From Phascolarctobacterium sp. ET69 (GTDB lineage: Bacteria > Bacillota > Negativicutes > Acidaminococcales > Acidaminococcaceae), in contig NZ_JAMBLR010000001.1 of assembly GCF_023336935.1 (NCBI RefSeq), positions 124,001-188,000 of the forward strand: a stretch of DNA of 64,000 nucleotides, given 5' to 3'. Position numbers and translations under genes: made by a program. The stretch's first letter is position 1. Each line of letters opens with the position of its first letter. Below are positions 1 to 8,303 of this stretch, piece by piece. The notes under the pieces are model-generated. The model was not told the DNA's origin. It made no database searches and saw nothing but the letters and a program-made list of their open reading frames with translations.

Positions 1-1
1 A

Positions 2-700
2 CCAAACAGCCGTGTACCTGCTATGATAAGAAATATAGCAGATGAAACTGATATACGTTTGTGGGACAACAGTCTTGAATGTTATAAGGATGTAAGTGAA
101 GAACAGTTTTATAAAAATTTAAAGGCTTTTTATAAAGATGATGCAGTTTTTGCCGATACTATAAAACCGGTACTTGTTTCGTACAAGCAAAACAAAAAAT
201 ATCAGGGTAAAGTAACAAAAGATAATCCACTGAGGAAAAACGAAACAGATGGTGCTTATATCAAAAAAATTGACAGTTTTGGAAATGCCAATATTTTGGA
301 CACAAAAGAATATTATTGTGCAGAACTGTATAAAAATAATAAAAATCAAACTATTTTACGGGGAATAAGATATGTTGATTTGAAAAAGAAAAATAAAAAA
401 TTACATCTTATAACTCCTTATCCGGAAGATTATCAGAAACATATTATGTATTTATTTGCTAATGATTATATTAAAATAATTGATAATGTTGGAGGCATTA
501 AATTTAGCGGTTATTACAGAAGCATAAAAAGTGCTAAAGCAAATAGAATTTATTGCAAAAATAATAATAACAATTTAATTGAAGATAAAACAATTTCTAA
601 AAAAGATATTATAAAAAAATATTACGTTGATATACTTGGTAAAATTGGCGGTGAAATTAAATGTTCCGTACCGTTTTTATCACTAAAGGACAATATTTAA
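2..700 (+). CDS. cas9: Cas9 C-terminal part (5' end outside window)
   Basis: The reading frame is already open at base 2 and runs 232 codons to the stop at 700, so this is the 3' end of a larger gene. It is lysine- and asparagine-rich and very AT-rich. I see no HNH or RuvC motif in the visible part. Assignment as the C-terminal (PAM-interacting) end of the type II effector nuclease rests on position: it overlaps cas1 by 40 bases, and cas1, cas2 and a 36-bp repeat array follow directly. Cas9 uses a crRNA-tracrRNA pair to cut invading DNA. No tracrRNA gene is visible, so it probably lies upstream of the window. The identity is inference from context and overall character. Confidence 0.8.
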   Translation, partial: PNSRVPAMIRNIADETDIRLWDNSLECYKDVSEEQFYKNLKAFYKDDAVFADTIKPVLVSYKQNKKYQGKVTKDNPLRKNETDGAYIKKIDSFGNANILDTKEYYCAELYKNNKNQTILRGIRYVDLKKKNKKLHLITPYPEDYQKHIMYLFANDYIKIIDNVGGIKFSGYYRSIKSAKANRIYCKNNNNNLIEDKTISKKDIIKKYYVDILGKIGGEIKCSVPFLSLKDNI

Positions 701-1557
701 CGGTTAAAGATGAGTGGCTGCTTATTAATTATGGAGATACTGTTAAAAAAGTTCCTTTAAGTGATATTAAAAATCTTTTCATAGATAATGTGTATATTAA
801 TATATCGGCGTATGCCTTGCAAAAACTGGCAAAGTATGGCATTAATGCCATACTTTGCGATGATACACATTTGCCGTGTTCTAACCTTTTGCCAATAAAT
901 ACGCATTATAAGCCTTATGGTGTATTAAAAAAGCAAATTGCTTTAACGGATGCATTTAAAAATTTACTGTGGCAGCGTATTGTTAAGGCAAAAATTATAA
1001 ATCAGGGTACAGCGTTAAAAATGAGTGGTACAGGCACAAAGGTTTGCGAGCGTATGCAGCAATTAGCACAAGAAGTATTAAGCGGTGATACAGGTAACCG
1101 TGAGGGCATTGCTGCCAAAATGTTTTTTAGAAATTTTTATGGTTGTGATTTTATTAGGTTTGAAAACGACATAATCAATATAGCGCTTAATTATGGTTAT
1201 GCGGTTATCCGTTCATCTGTGGCGCGCTCGCTGTGTGCTTATGGTTATAATTGTGCTTTGGGTATACATCATATTAGTGAAACCAATCCATTTAATCTTG
1301 CGGATGATTTAATGGAACCTTTACGTCCGTTAGCGGATATATGGGTTTGGCAAAATAATGAGGATTTAGTTGATACTTTGACAAAAAATAATAAAATAGG
1401 GCTTGCCAATATTATAAACGGAGATATAGCATGCGGTAATAAAATAATGAAAGTACATAATGCGGTTGATAAATATATAGCAAGTTTAACGACAGCCATT
1501 GATAATGCTGATGTTAATAAACTGATAATACCAATAATAGGAGAAAAATTTGTATAA
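661..1557 (+). CDS. cas1: CRISPR-associated endonuclease Cas1 (type II)
   Basis: Integrase subunit of the spacer-acquisition complex; with Cas2 it inserts new spacers at the leader end of the array. The 298 residues match the usual type II Cas1 length. The three expected metal ligands are visible: Glu148 (in a GNREG context), His203/His204 (GIHH) and Glu219 (DLMEPLRPL). The start ATG lies inside the end of cas9 in another frame, which indicates translational coupling. Composition is strongly AT-rich compared with the genes after 2.8 kb, consistent with acquisition as a module. No csn2 or cas4 follows, which points to subtype II-C. Confidence 0.95.
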   Translation: MFRTVFITKGQYLTVKDEWLLINYGDTVKKVPLSDIKNLFIDNVYINISAYALQKLAKYGINAILCDDTHLPCSNLLPINTHYKPYGVLKKQIALTDAFKNLLWQRIVKAKIINQGTALKMSGTGTKVCERMQQLAQEVLSGDTGNREGIAAKMFFRNFYGCDFIRFENDIINIALNYGYAVIRSSVARSLCAYGYNCALGIHHISETNPFNLADDLMEPLRPLADIWVWQNNEDLVDTLTKNNKIGLANIINGDIACGNKIMKVHNAVDKYIASLTTAIDNADVNKLIIPIIGEKFV

Positions 1558-1873
1558 TAGGTTTATGCGTATTATAGTAATGTTTGATTTACCAACCGCA
1601 ACTACAGAAGATAAAAGAGAATATCTGCATTTCCGTACAGGTTTAATAAAACTTGGGTTTGATATGCTGCAATTTTCTGTTTACAGCAGGATAACGCGCA
1701 ATAACGATGATGCCAGAAAATATATAAACAAAGTTAAAGCAATTTTGCCGCCAGTAGGCTCGGTGCGTGTATTGCAGGTTACAGAAAAACAGTATGCCGG
1801 TATGATTATTATGCTTGGTGAAAAAACACCGACGGAAAATCTTTTAACAACTGAAGATTTAATTGAATTGTAA
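1550..1873 (+). CDS. cas2: CRISPR-associated protein Cas2
   Basis: Small ferredoxin-fold partner of Cas1 in the adaptation complex. The 107-residue length is normal. The first beta strand carries the conserved aspartate (VMFDLP, Asp13), followed by a helix and the FSVYSRI strand typical of type II Cas2. It overlaps the end of cas1 by 8 bases. A second possible start is Met6 at 1565. The array begins 28 bases after the stop, so any leader is very short or reaches into the cas2 3' end. Confidence 0.95.
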   Translation: MYNRFMRIIVMFDLPTATTEDKREYLHFRTGLIKLGFDMLQFSVYSRITRNNDDARKYINKVKAILPPVGSVRVLQVTEKQYAGMIIMLGEKTPTENLLTTEDLIEL

Positions 1874-1901
1874 CCTGATAGTGGTGTAAAATAAAGTTAA
1901 G

Positions 1902-2455
1902 GTTTTAGTACTCTGTTGGATATTGATAAACTTACACTGCAAATTGTTCTGGCATTCCACACCCTAGTTTTAGTACTCTGTTGGATATTGATAAACTTAC
2001 ACTAACCAATACACGCTCACCACTTATTACGTTTTAGTACTCTGTTGGATATTGATAAACTTACACGCTGTAAACAGGCGTACCGCCACGCCCTAAGTTT
2101 TAGTACTCTGTTGGATATTGATAAACTTACACGCCATGGCCGCAGAGTAAGGGCAATTTTCGGTTTTAGTACTCTGTTGGATATTGATAAACTTACACTG
2201 CCCAATGCTCATGCTCTGTGCCACACAAGTTTTAGTACTCTGTTGGATATTGATAAACTTACACGAGATGTCACAGAAAACTATGTAGTACGCTGTTTTA
2301 GTACTCTGTTGGATATTGATAAACTTACACCGGGCGGAGTAAATATTGCATTTTCTGGCAGTTTTAGTACTCTGTTGGATATTGATAAACTTACACCGGT
2401 ATTTTTCGGATAAATGCCGGTAACACGGTTTTAGTACTCTGTTGGATATTGATAA
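1902..2455 (+). CRISPR. CRISPR array, eight full 36-bp repeats plus a truncated terminal repeat
   Basis: Eight identical repeats start with GTTTTAGTACTCTGTTGG and end in CTTACAC. They lie at 1902-1937, 1967-2002, 2031-2066, 2097-2132, 2163-2198, 2229-2264, 2295-2330 and 2361-2396. A ninth copy at 2428-2455 keeps only its first 28 bases and then diverges. The eight spacers are 28-31 bp, mostly 30, and all differ. The 36/30 spacing and the GTTTTAG start are typical of type II. The degenerate last repeat marks the distal end, so the leader end is beside cas2. Spacer targets cannot be judged here. Open frames running through the array are artefacts of the repeat. Confidence 0.98.
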
Positions 2456-2503
2456 TGTTGTTATGATTACCGTGTATTTTTCTGTTTTTAAACTGCTTGC
2501 CAC

Positions 2504-2532
2504 TTGTGATTTAAGGCAAATTTTGTTATAGT
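2504..2532 (+). promoter_or_regulatory. sigma-A-type promoter for 6S RNA
   Basis: A -35 TTGTGA at 2504-2509 and a -10 TATAGT at 2527-2532 are separated by 17 bases. It lies just past the array trailer and upstream of the 6S RNA structure, with predicted initiation near 2539. Confidence 0.55.
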
Positions 2533-2539
2533 ATATGTA

Positions 2540-2768
2540 AAGAGATTGGCAGAAGCCGGTCTTATAAATGGAGCAAATTCCCCTGCGGTGTTCGTTACAT
2601 TGCCTTTTAGTTTTGAGCCAACACACTTACCTAGGGAGCCCGGAATTTGAGCTCCGCCTATTAAAAACAAGCCCTCTCGAGGGGACTTTTGCGGTAGGCG
2701 GGAGGGCACCCACCTGCACATGCAGGTTCAAAACATTGGGCAGGACGGCATTGCGGGGAAATTTTTTT
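2540..2768 (+). ncRNA. ssrS: 6S RNA (RNA polymerase-binding regulator)
   Basis: The sequence folds like 6S RNA. The closing stem pairs CCCC (2580-2583) and GCGGTG (2585-2590) with CATTGC (2749-2754) and GGGG (2755-2758), with one bulged T. The 5' strand carries a TGTTCG motif and the 3' strand a GGCA motif, as in known 6S RNAs. Further hairpins lie in the middle, and a T7 run (2762-2768) follows as terminator. From stem to stem it is about 180 nt, the usual length. 6S RNA mimics an open promoter and sequesters housekeeping RNA polymerase. In Bacillus subtilis the 6S-1 gene bsrA sits directly before yrvM (tcdA) and yrvN (rarA), the same order as here. The exact 5' end is uncertain (2540-2575). 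Confidence 0.8.
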
Positions 2769-2777
2769 GGAGGACTC

Positions 2778-3467
2778 ATGGAGCTTTCACGTGTAGAAAT
2801 GGTTATCGGCCCCAAGGCCGTTGAAAAATTAAATGCCGCCAGAGTTGCTGTTATAGGCCTTGGCGGCGTTGGTTCTTATGTGGCGGAGGCTTTGTGCCGC
2901 ACCGGTGTCGGCAGTTTTGTAATTATGGATAATGATACCGTTGAAGCAAGCAATATTAACCGCCAGCTGCCTGCGCTTACAAGCACTATCGGCAAGTTTA
3001 AGGCCGATGTTATGGCCGCGCGCCTGCGCGATATTAACCCCTTGTGCCGCATAAGGGTTATTAAGGATTTTTACAGGCCTGGTGATTTTGAAACCCTTTT
3101 TGTGGACGGTTTTGATTTTATTGCCGACGCTATCGACAGCACGGAATCGAAAGCAGACCTTTTAATAGAGGCTTACAGGCATAATGTTCCCGTGGTATCG
3201 GCTATGGGCACGGGCAACAAGCTGCACCCGGAAATGCTGGAAATTACGGATATCAGCAAAACAAGCGTGTGCCCGCTGGCGCGCAGCATGCGCAAAAAAC
3301 TGCGCGACGCCGGTATTACCGAAGGCATTACCGTTGTATATTCTCATGAAGAACCGCAGCGCTTTATTGAAGGCAGCGTGCCGGGCAGCCTGGTGTTTGT
3401 GCCTGCCTGCGCCGGTATGATGATGGCTGCGCATATTGTACAAAAAATAATTGCCGGGCAGGATTAA
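2778..3467 (+). CDS. tcdA: tRNA threonylcarbamoyladenosine dehydratase
   Basis: E1-like enzyme that uses ATP to cyclise t6A37 to ct6A37 in ANN-decoding tRNAs. The 229-residue protein has the Rossmann ATP-binding loop GLGGVG at residues 27-32 and the N-I-N-R-Q segment typical of ThiF/MoeB/TcdA proteins near residue 62. Its length fits YgdL/TcdA rather than the longer MoeB. The ATG at 2778 is chosen because GGAGG sits 5 bases upstream; a longer open frame runs back into the 6S RNA. It is followed after 3 bases by rarA, as in many Firmicutes, suggesting one transcript. Confidence 0.93.
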   Translation: MELSRVEMVIGPKAVEKLNAARVAVIGLGGVGSYVAEALCRTGVGSFVIMDNDTVEASNINRQLPALTSTIGKFKADVMAARLRDINPLCRIRVIKDFYRPGDFETLFVDGFDFIADAIDSTESKADLLIEAYRHNVPVVSAMGTGNKLHPEMLEITDISKTSVCPLARSMRKKLRDAGITEGITVVYSHEEPQRFIEGSVPGSLVFVPACAGMMMAAHIVQKIIAGQD

Positions 3468-3470
3468 AAT

Positions 3471-4751
3471 ATGGACAGTTTATTTGCACAAACAATTACC
3501 AAACCGCTGGCAGACCGCATGCGCCCGCGGCGCTTAAGCGATTTTGCCGGACAGGAAAAAGCGCTTGGGCCGGGCAGCCCGCTGCGGCGGATGATTGAGC
3601 GCGACGCTTTGCAGCCGCTGTTGTTTTACGGGCCTCCGGGAACAGGCAAAACAACACTGGCACATATTATTGCCAATATGACGCAAAGCCGTTTTGTTGC
3701 GCTTAATGCAGTATCGAGCGGTGTGCCGGAGCTGCGCAGGCTGATTGGCGAAGCGCGTGACGCTTTGTACAGCGGCATGGGGCGCACGATAGTTTTTATC
3801 GACGAAATACACCGCTTTAACAAGGCTCAGCAGGATGTGCTTTTGCCGTATGTGGAAAACGGCACGGTTATTCTTATCGGCGCAACCACGGAAAACCCGT
3901 TTTTTGAAGTAAATGCGCCGCTTTTGTCGCGGATGAAAATTATCCGTCTGGAGCGGCTTGATAAAAACGCCGTTAAAAAGATTTTGCAAAAGGCGCTGAC
4001 AGATAAGGAAAACGGCTACGGCAGGCAGGGGCTTGCCATGACGGACGAGGCACTGGAAGCGTTGGCTGATTTTTGCGGCGGCGACGCGCGCGTGGCGCTG
4101 AACCTTTTGGAACAGGCAGAATTTATGCTGCCGGACGGCGTAAAAACGATTGACGGCGCGGTGCTTAAAAGCGTAATGGGTGACGCTTTTAAGCGCTACG
4201 ATAAAAAGGGCGACCGCCATTACGATACGGTATCGGCGTTTATAAAAAGCATGCGCGGCAGTGACGCTGATGCGGCGCTGCATTATCTGGCAGAGATGCT
4301 GGAAAGCGGCGAGGACGTGCGTTTTATCGCGCGGCGCATTGTTATCTGCGCAGCAGAAGATGTGGGCAATGCTGACCCGATGGCGCTGGTTGTGGCTAAT
4401 TCCGCGGCGCAGGCTGCCCATTTTATAGGCCTGCCGGAAGCACAGCTGCCGTTGGCGCAGGCCGTGTGCTATATAGCAAACGCCCCAAAAAGCAACGCCT
4501 GCTGCACGGCAATTTTCAGTGCGCGTGAAGAAGCTCGTGCGGTGCAGAGCACGGTACCCAAACATCTGCGCGACGCGCATTACCCCGGTGCAGGTGCGCT
4601 GGGGCACGGAACGGGCTATAAATATCCGCACGATTACCCCGGCGGATGGGTACAGCAGCAGTATATGCCTGATGAACTTATCGGGCACAAATATTACTTC
4701 CCGAAGGACATTGGCGCGGAAAAAGCGCTGCATGACAAACAGAAAAATTAA
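3471..4751 (+). CDS. rarA: Replication-associated recombination protein A (RarA/MgsA), AAA+ ATPase
   Basis: Clamp-loader-like AAA+ ATPase acting at stalled replication forks. In 426 residues it shows Walker A GPPGTGKT at 54-61 and Walker B with DEIH at 111-114. The sensor-1 region (GATTENP) and the C-terminal RarA-specific oligomerisation domain are also present. The C-terminal DYPGGWVQQQY segment is characteristic of this family. It forms a two-gene unit with tcdA (3-base gap). A 7-bp hairpin 22 bases after the stop may end the transcript. Confidence 0.96.
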   Translation: MDSLFAQTITKPLADRMRPRRLSDFAGQEKALGPGSPLRRMIERDALQPLLFYGPPGTGKTTLAHIIANMTQSRFVALNAVSSGVPELRRLIGEARDALYSGMGRTIVFIDEIHRFNKAQQDVLLPYVENGTVILIGATTENPFFEVNAPLLSRMKIIRLERLDKNAVKKILQKALTDKENGYGRQGLAMTDEALEALADFCGGDARVALNLLEQAEFMLPDGVKTIDGAVLKSVMGDAFKRYDKKGDRHYDTVSAFIKSMRGSDADAALHYLAEMLESGEDVRFIARRIVICAAEDVGNADPMALVVANSAAQAAHFIGLPEAQLPLAQAVCYIANAPKSNACCTAIFSAREEARAVQSTVPKHLRDAHYPGAGALGHGTGYKYPHDYPGGWVQQQYMPDELIGHKYYFPKDIGAEKALHDKQKN

Positions 4752-4772
4752 TTAATAACCCTGTATACTTTT

Positions 4773-4801
4773 AGCGTGCGTTGACTTTGCACGCTAATTT
4801 T
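4773..4801 (+). terminator. hairpin after rarA overlapping the alaS promoter
   Basis: Perfect 7-bp stem AGCGTGC (4773-4779) / GCACGCT (4789-4795), then a short A/T-rich tail. The T-run is weak. The loop contains most of the -35 of the alaS promoter, so terminator and promoter share bases. Confidence 0.5.
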
Positions 4802-4809
4802 TATATAAT
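4781..4809 (+). promoter_or_regulatory. promoter of alaS
   Basis: Near-consensus sigma-A promoter: -35 TTGACT at 4781-4786, 17-base spacer, -10 TATAAT at 4804-4809. Initiation near 4816 leaves a leader of about 40 nt, too short for a T-box. Confidence 0.85.
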
Positions 4810-4853
4810 TTTCTTATGCGTTGTACCTATTTAAAAGGAGCGATTTTTGAATT

Positions 4854-7478
4854 ATGAAGTACATGAGTGGTAATGAAATCCGTAAAAGATTTTTAAAGTT
4901 TTTTGAAGACAGAGGGCATCTTGTGCTGCCGAGCGCTTCGCTCATTCCGCAGGACGACCCGACTCTGCTTTTAATTGGTGCGGGCATGGCGCCTTTTAAA
5001 CCGTTTTTTACCGGTAAAATGAAACCGCCTTCTCCGCGTATCACTACCTGCCAGAAATGCGTGCGCACCGGCGATATTGAAAACGTAGGCCGCACTGCGC
5101 GCCACCATACCTATTTTGAAATGCTGGGCGATTTTTCCTTCGGCGATTATTTCAAAAAAGAAATCATTCCCTGGAGCTGGGAATTTTTAACCAAAGAACT
5201 GGAGCTGCCTGCCGATAAACTGTGGGTAACCATCCATCCGACTGATGATGAAGCATACGAAATCTGGCACAATGTTGTAGGCGTGCCTGATGAACGCATT
5301 GTACGCCTTGAAGAAAACTTCTGGGAAACCGGCAGCGGCCCGTGCGGACCCGACAGCGAGCTGCACATTGATATGGGCGAAGAACGCGGCTGCGGCAGGC
5401 CGGACTGCAAACCCGGCTGCGATTGCGACCGTTTCCTTGAAATCTGGAACCTGGTATTTACCCAGTATGACCAGCATGAAGACGGCACTTACACCCCGCT
5501 CGCCAATAAAAACATTGATACCGGCGCAGGCCTTGAACGCCTTGCTTCCGTATTGCAGGGCAAGCCTTCCAACTTTGAAACTGACCTTATCTTCCCGATT
5601 ATTGAATACGCAGCTAAGGTTGCCGGCGTAGAATACGGCAAGGATAAAAAGACCGACGTATCCTTAAAGGTTATTGCCGACCATGTCCGCAGCATTACCT
5701 TTATGATTGCCGACGGCGTGCTTCCTTCCAACGAAGGCCGCGGCTATGTACTGCGCCGCGTTCTGCGCCGTGCCGTACGCCATGCGCGCTTAATCGGCAT
5801 TGAAGACAAGTTCCTTAACGGTGCGGTTGATGTTGTTATTGACATGTTTAAAGAACCGTATCCGTACCTTGTTGAAAAAACAAGCTTTATCCATAAAGTT
5901 ATCGAGATGGAAGAAACCAGCTTCCTGCGCACTCTGCGCCAGGGCTGCGACCTTTTATATACTGAAATCGAAAGCCTCAAAAAAGAAAACAAAACCGTGC
6001 TGGACGGCGCAACTGCTTTCCGCCTGAGCGATACTTTCGGTTTCCCGCGTGAACTGACTGCCGAGATTCTGGAAGAAGAAGGCATGACGATGGACGATAA
6101 GGCCTTTAACGAGGCTTTGGAAGTTCAGCGCAAAATGGCACGCGACGCTCGCGATGACAAAACCGGACGCCCGGTAATTTACAACACCCGCAGCATTGAC
6201 CTTGCTTCCTTAAAGGTTGATGAAGGCGCACAGTGCGGCAAAATTGTTGCCATGTATCCTGCTCATGACGCACAGCCGGTTGAGAGCATGGAGGACGGCA
6301 AAAAAGCCGCTGTTATTACCGACGTTACCGCATTCCACGCTGAAGGCGGCGGACAGCTTGGCGATACCGGCCGCATTATTGCCCCTGCCGGCGTAATGCA
6401 GGTTGAAATTACCAAAAAACTGCCGGACGGCGCAACCATTATGATTGGTACCGTAACCGAAGGCACCGTTGCCGTTGGCGACGAAGTTAAGTTTGAAATT
6501 GAACGCGGGCGCAAAAACGATATTGCCCGCAACCATACAGCAACCCACCTGCTGCATGCAGCTTTAAAACAGGTTTTGGGCGACCACGTAAACCAGGCAG
6601 GCAGCTATGTTGGCCCTGACCGTCTGCGTTTCGACTTCTCGCATTTCTCTCCCGTAACGGAAGAAGAACTGCGCAGGGTTGAAGAAATTGTAAACGACCA
6701 GATTCTGGCAGCAAAAGATGTAACTATTGAAGAACTGCCGATTGACGAAGCCAAAAAACGCGGTGCGGTTGCACTGTTCGGCGAAAAATACGGCAGCATT
6801 GTACGCGTTGTTACCGTGCCGGGCTTTTCCATGGAATTCTGCGGCGGCGTGCATGTTGGCAACACCGCGCAGATTGGCATGTTTAAAATCCTGTCCGAAT
6901 CGAGCACAGGCGCAGGCGTACGCCGTATTGAAGCCGTAACCGGCCACGGCGCGCTGAATTATGTACGCGAGATGGAAGACATGGTTAAAACAGCAGCAAC
7001 CGGCCTTAAATGCCGCAGCAATGACCTTTGTGCACGTATCTGCGCATTGCAGTCCGATTATAAAGCAGCGGAACAGAAAATCAGCGAGCTGGAAGGCCAG
7101 ATTGCCAAAGCACAGGTAAGCGACGCTGCTTCCAGCGTTTGCGATATTAAAGGTGTTCCCGTACTTGTACAGAAAGTAAGTGCCGGTGACGTTGAAGCAC
7201 TGCGCAGCCTCGGCGACCAGATGCGCGATAAAGTAGGCGGCGTTGTAGTGCTGGCTGACGTTATTGACAGCGGCAAAATCAATATTCTTGCCATGGCAGC
7301 CAAAGACGCTGTTGCCAAAGGCATTCATGCCGGGCAGATTGTTAAGGAAGTTGCCAGGGTTTGCGGCGGCGGCGGCGGCGGACGCCCCGATATGGCGCAG
7401 GCCGGCGGCAAAGATGCTTCCAAACTTGATGAAGCACTGAAAACCGCACTGACTGTTATTGAAGGACAGATTAAATAA
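4854..7478 (+). CDS. alaS: Alanine--tRNA ligase
   Basis: Class II aminoacyl-tRNA synthetase charging tRNA-Ala. The 874-residue length is full size. The N-terminal catalytic domain holds motif 1-3 sequences (RTARHHTYFEMLGDFSFGDY; GPCGPDSE). The editing domain has the zinc-binding NHTATHLL near residue 560 and CGGVH near 663. A coiled region and a C-terminal glycine-rich domain (CGGGGGGRPDMAQAGG) follow. An AAGGAG ribosome site precedes the ATG at 4854 by about 13 bases; Met4 at 4863 is an alternative. It has its own promoter and terminator. Confidence 0.98.
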   Translation: MKYMSGNEIRKRFLKFFEDRGHLVLPSASLIPQDDPTLLLIGAGMAPFKPFFTGKMKPPSPRITTCQKCVRTGDIENVGRTARHHTYFEMLGDFSFGDYFKKEIIPWSWEFLTKELELPADKLWVTIHPTDDEAYEIWHNVVGVPDERIVRLEENFWETGSGPCGPDSELHIDMGEERGCGRPDCKPGCDCDRFLEIWNLVFTQYDQHEDGTYTPLANKNIDTGAGLERLASVLQGKPSNFETDLIFPIIEYAAKVAGVEYGKDKKTDVSLKVIADHVRSITFMIADGVLPSNEGRGYVLRRVLRRAVRHARLIGIEDKFLNGAVDVVIDMFKEPYPYLVEKTSFIHKVIEMEETSFLRTLRQGCDLLYTEIESLKKENKTVLDGATAFRLSDTFGFPRELTAEILEEEGMTMDDKAFNEALEVQRKMARDARDDKTGRPVIYNTRSIDLASLKVDEGAQCGKIVAMYPAHDAQPVESMEDGKKAAVITDVTAFHAEGGGQLGDTGRIIAPAGVMQVEITKKLPDGATIMIGTVTEGTVAVGDEVKFEIERGRKNDIARNHTATHLLHAALKQVLGDHVNQAGSYVGPDRLRFDFSHFSPVTEEELRRVEEIVNDQILAAKDVTIEELPIDEAKKRGAVALFGEKYGSIVRVVTVPGFSMEFCGGVHVGNTAQIGMFKILSESSTGAGVRRIEAVTGHGALNYVREMEDMVKTAATGLKCRSNDLCARICALQSDYKAAEQKISELEGQIAKAQVSDAASSVCDIKGVPVLVQKVSAGDVEALRSLGDQMRDKVGGVVVLADVIDSGKINILAMAAKDAVAKGIHAGQIVKEVARVCGGGGGGRPDMAQAGGKDASKLDEALKTALTVIEGQIK

Positions 7479-7492
7479 TTTCACAAAATAGT

Positions 7493-7525
7493 AACGGCTG
7501 GGTTTAAAGCTCAGCCGTTTCTTTC
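7493..7525 (+). terminator. intrinsic terminator of alaS
   Basis: 8-bp stem AACGGCTG (7493-7500) / CAGCCGTT (7512-7519) followed by a T-rich tail. Confidence 0.85.
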
Positions 7526-7592
7526 TATTATTTTGCGTTAAGGTATGTTAAAATAAATAAAAAACCTTTTTATTTTTAAAGGAGGAATAGTT

Positions 7593-7853
7593 ATGAGCAT
7601 TTCAAGCGAAACCATGATGTTTAAACGCACTGAAGATAAAAAAGACGTAGCCCAGACTATCCGTGAGGTTTATGCCGCGCTGGAGGAAAAAGGCTACAAC
7701 CCGGTAGACCAGCTTGTGGGCTATCTTTTAAGCGGCGACCCCACTTACATTACCAGCCATAAAGATTCGCGCACCAAGCTGCGCCGTTTTGAACGATATG
7801 AGCTTTTGGAAGAGCTTGTAAAAAGTTATCTTTCCGCATCGGCTAAAAAGTAG
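7593..7853 (+). CDS. ireB: IreB family regulatory protein (DUF965/YrzL)
   Basis: Small 86-residue protein of the IreB/UPF0297 family. It is recognised by the N-terminal MFKRTEDK-like segment and the central [18 protein letters not shown] block. In Enterococcus the homologue is a substrate of the Ser/Thr kinase IreK and negatively regulates cephalosporin resistance; that role is not established here. The start has a strong AAGGAGG site 9 bases upstream. It lies 9 bases before ruvX, the order also seen in B. subtilis (yrzL-yrrK), so the two are probably co-transcribed. Confidence 0.92.
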   Translation: MSISSETMMFKRTEDKKDVAQTIREVYAALEEKGYNPVDQLVGYLLSGDPTYITSHKDSRTKLRRFERYELLEELVKSYLSASAKK

Positions 7854-7862
7854 GGCGGCGTT

Positions 7863-8279
7863 ATGAAAAGAAGCATGGGGCTTGATATCGGCACGCGCAC
7901 AATAGGCGTGGCAACGAGTGATTTGCTGGGCATGATTGCCGGCGGCGTGGAAACCATACGCCGTACAACGGAAGAACGCGATTTTGAGCGCATAGGCGAG
8001 CTGATTAAAGAGCATGAAGTGGATACGGTTGTTTTGGGCTACCCCAAAAATATGAACGGCACAATAGGCGAACGCGCACATGTAAGCGAGGCTTTTGCCG
8101 AAGAACTGAAAAAACGCTTTGAAGGCATTAAAGTTGTGCTGTGGGATGAAAGGCTTTCGACAGTAGCGGCGGAAAATGTGCTGATAGACGCGGATTTGAA
8201 GCGCAAGAAACGCCGTAAAATTATTGACATGATGGCGGCTGTGGTTATTTTGCAGAACTATTTGGACAGCCGGCGCTAA
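7863..8279 (+). CDS. ruvX: Putative pre-16S rRNA nuclease / Holliday junction resolvase-like YqgF
   Basis: RNase H-fold nuclease implicated in 16S rRNA 5'-end processing, formerly called a Holliday junction resolvase. The 138 residues contain the family signatures GLDIGTRTIGVA near the N-terminus, VVLGYPKNMNGT in the middle, and the DERLST motif. The C-terminal helix ends in DMMAAVVILQNYLD, as usual. It follows ireB by 9 bases. The AsmA-like gene starts 24 bases after it, so all three may share one transcript. Confidence 0.94.
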   Translation: MKRSMGLDIGTRTIGVATSDLLGMIAGGVETIRRTTEERDFERIGELIKEHEVDTVVLGYPKNMNGTIGERAHVSEAFAEELKKRFEGIKVVLWDERLSTVAAENVLIDADLKRKKRRKIIDMMAAVVILQNYLDSRR

Positions 8280-8303
8280 ACAAACGGCAGCGGGGTGATT
8301 TTA

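Noticed and set aside
2428-2530. Possible tracrRNA at the distal end of the array
   Set aside because: The anti-repeat on the minus strand would run into spacer 8 rather than a nexus hairpin and terminator, so it is only the truncated last repeat.
2017-2626. Open frames through the CRISPR array on both strands
   Set aside because: They simply translate the 36-bp repeat with its in-phase 66-bp period; repeated peptide blocks, no ribosome sites.
3534-4733. Long open frames opposite rarA, alaS, aspS and other genes
   Set aside because: GC-rich codon bias of the real genes leaves shadow frames; none has start signals or family motifs.
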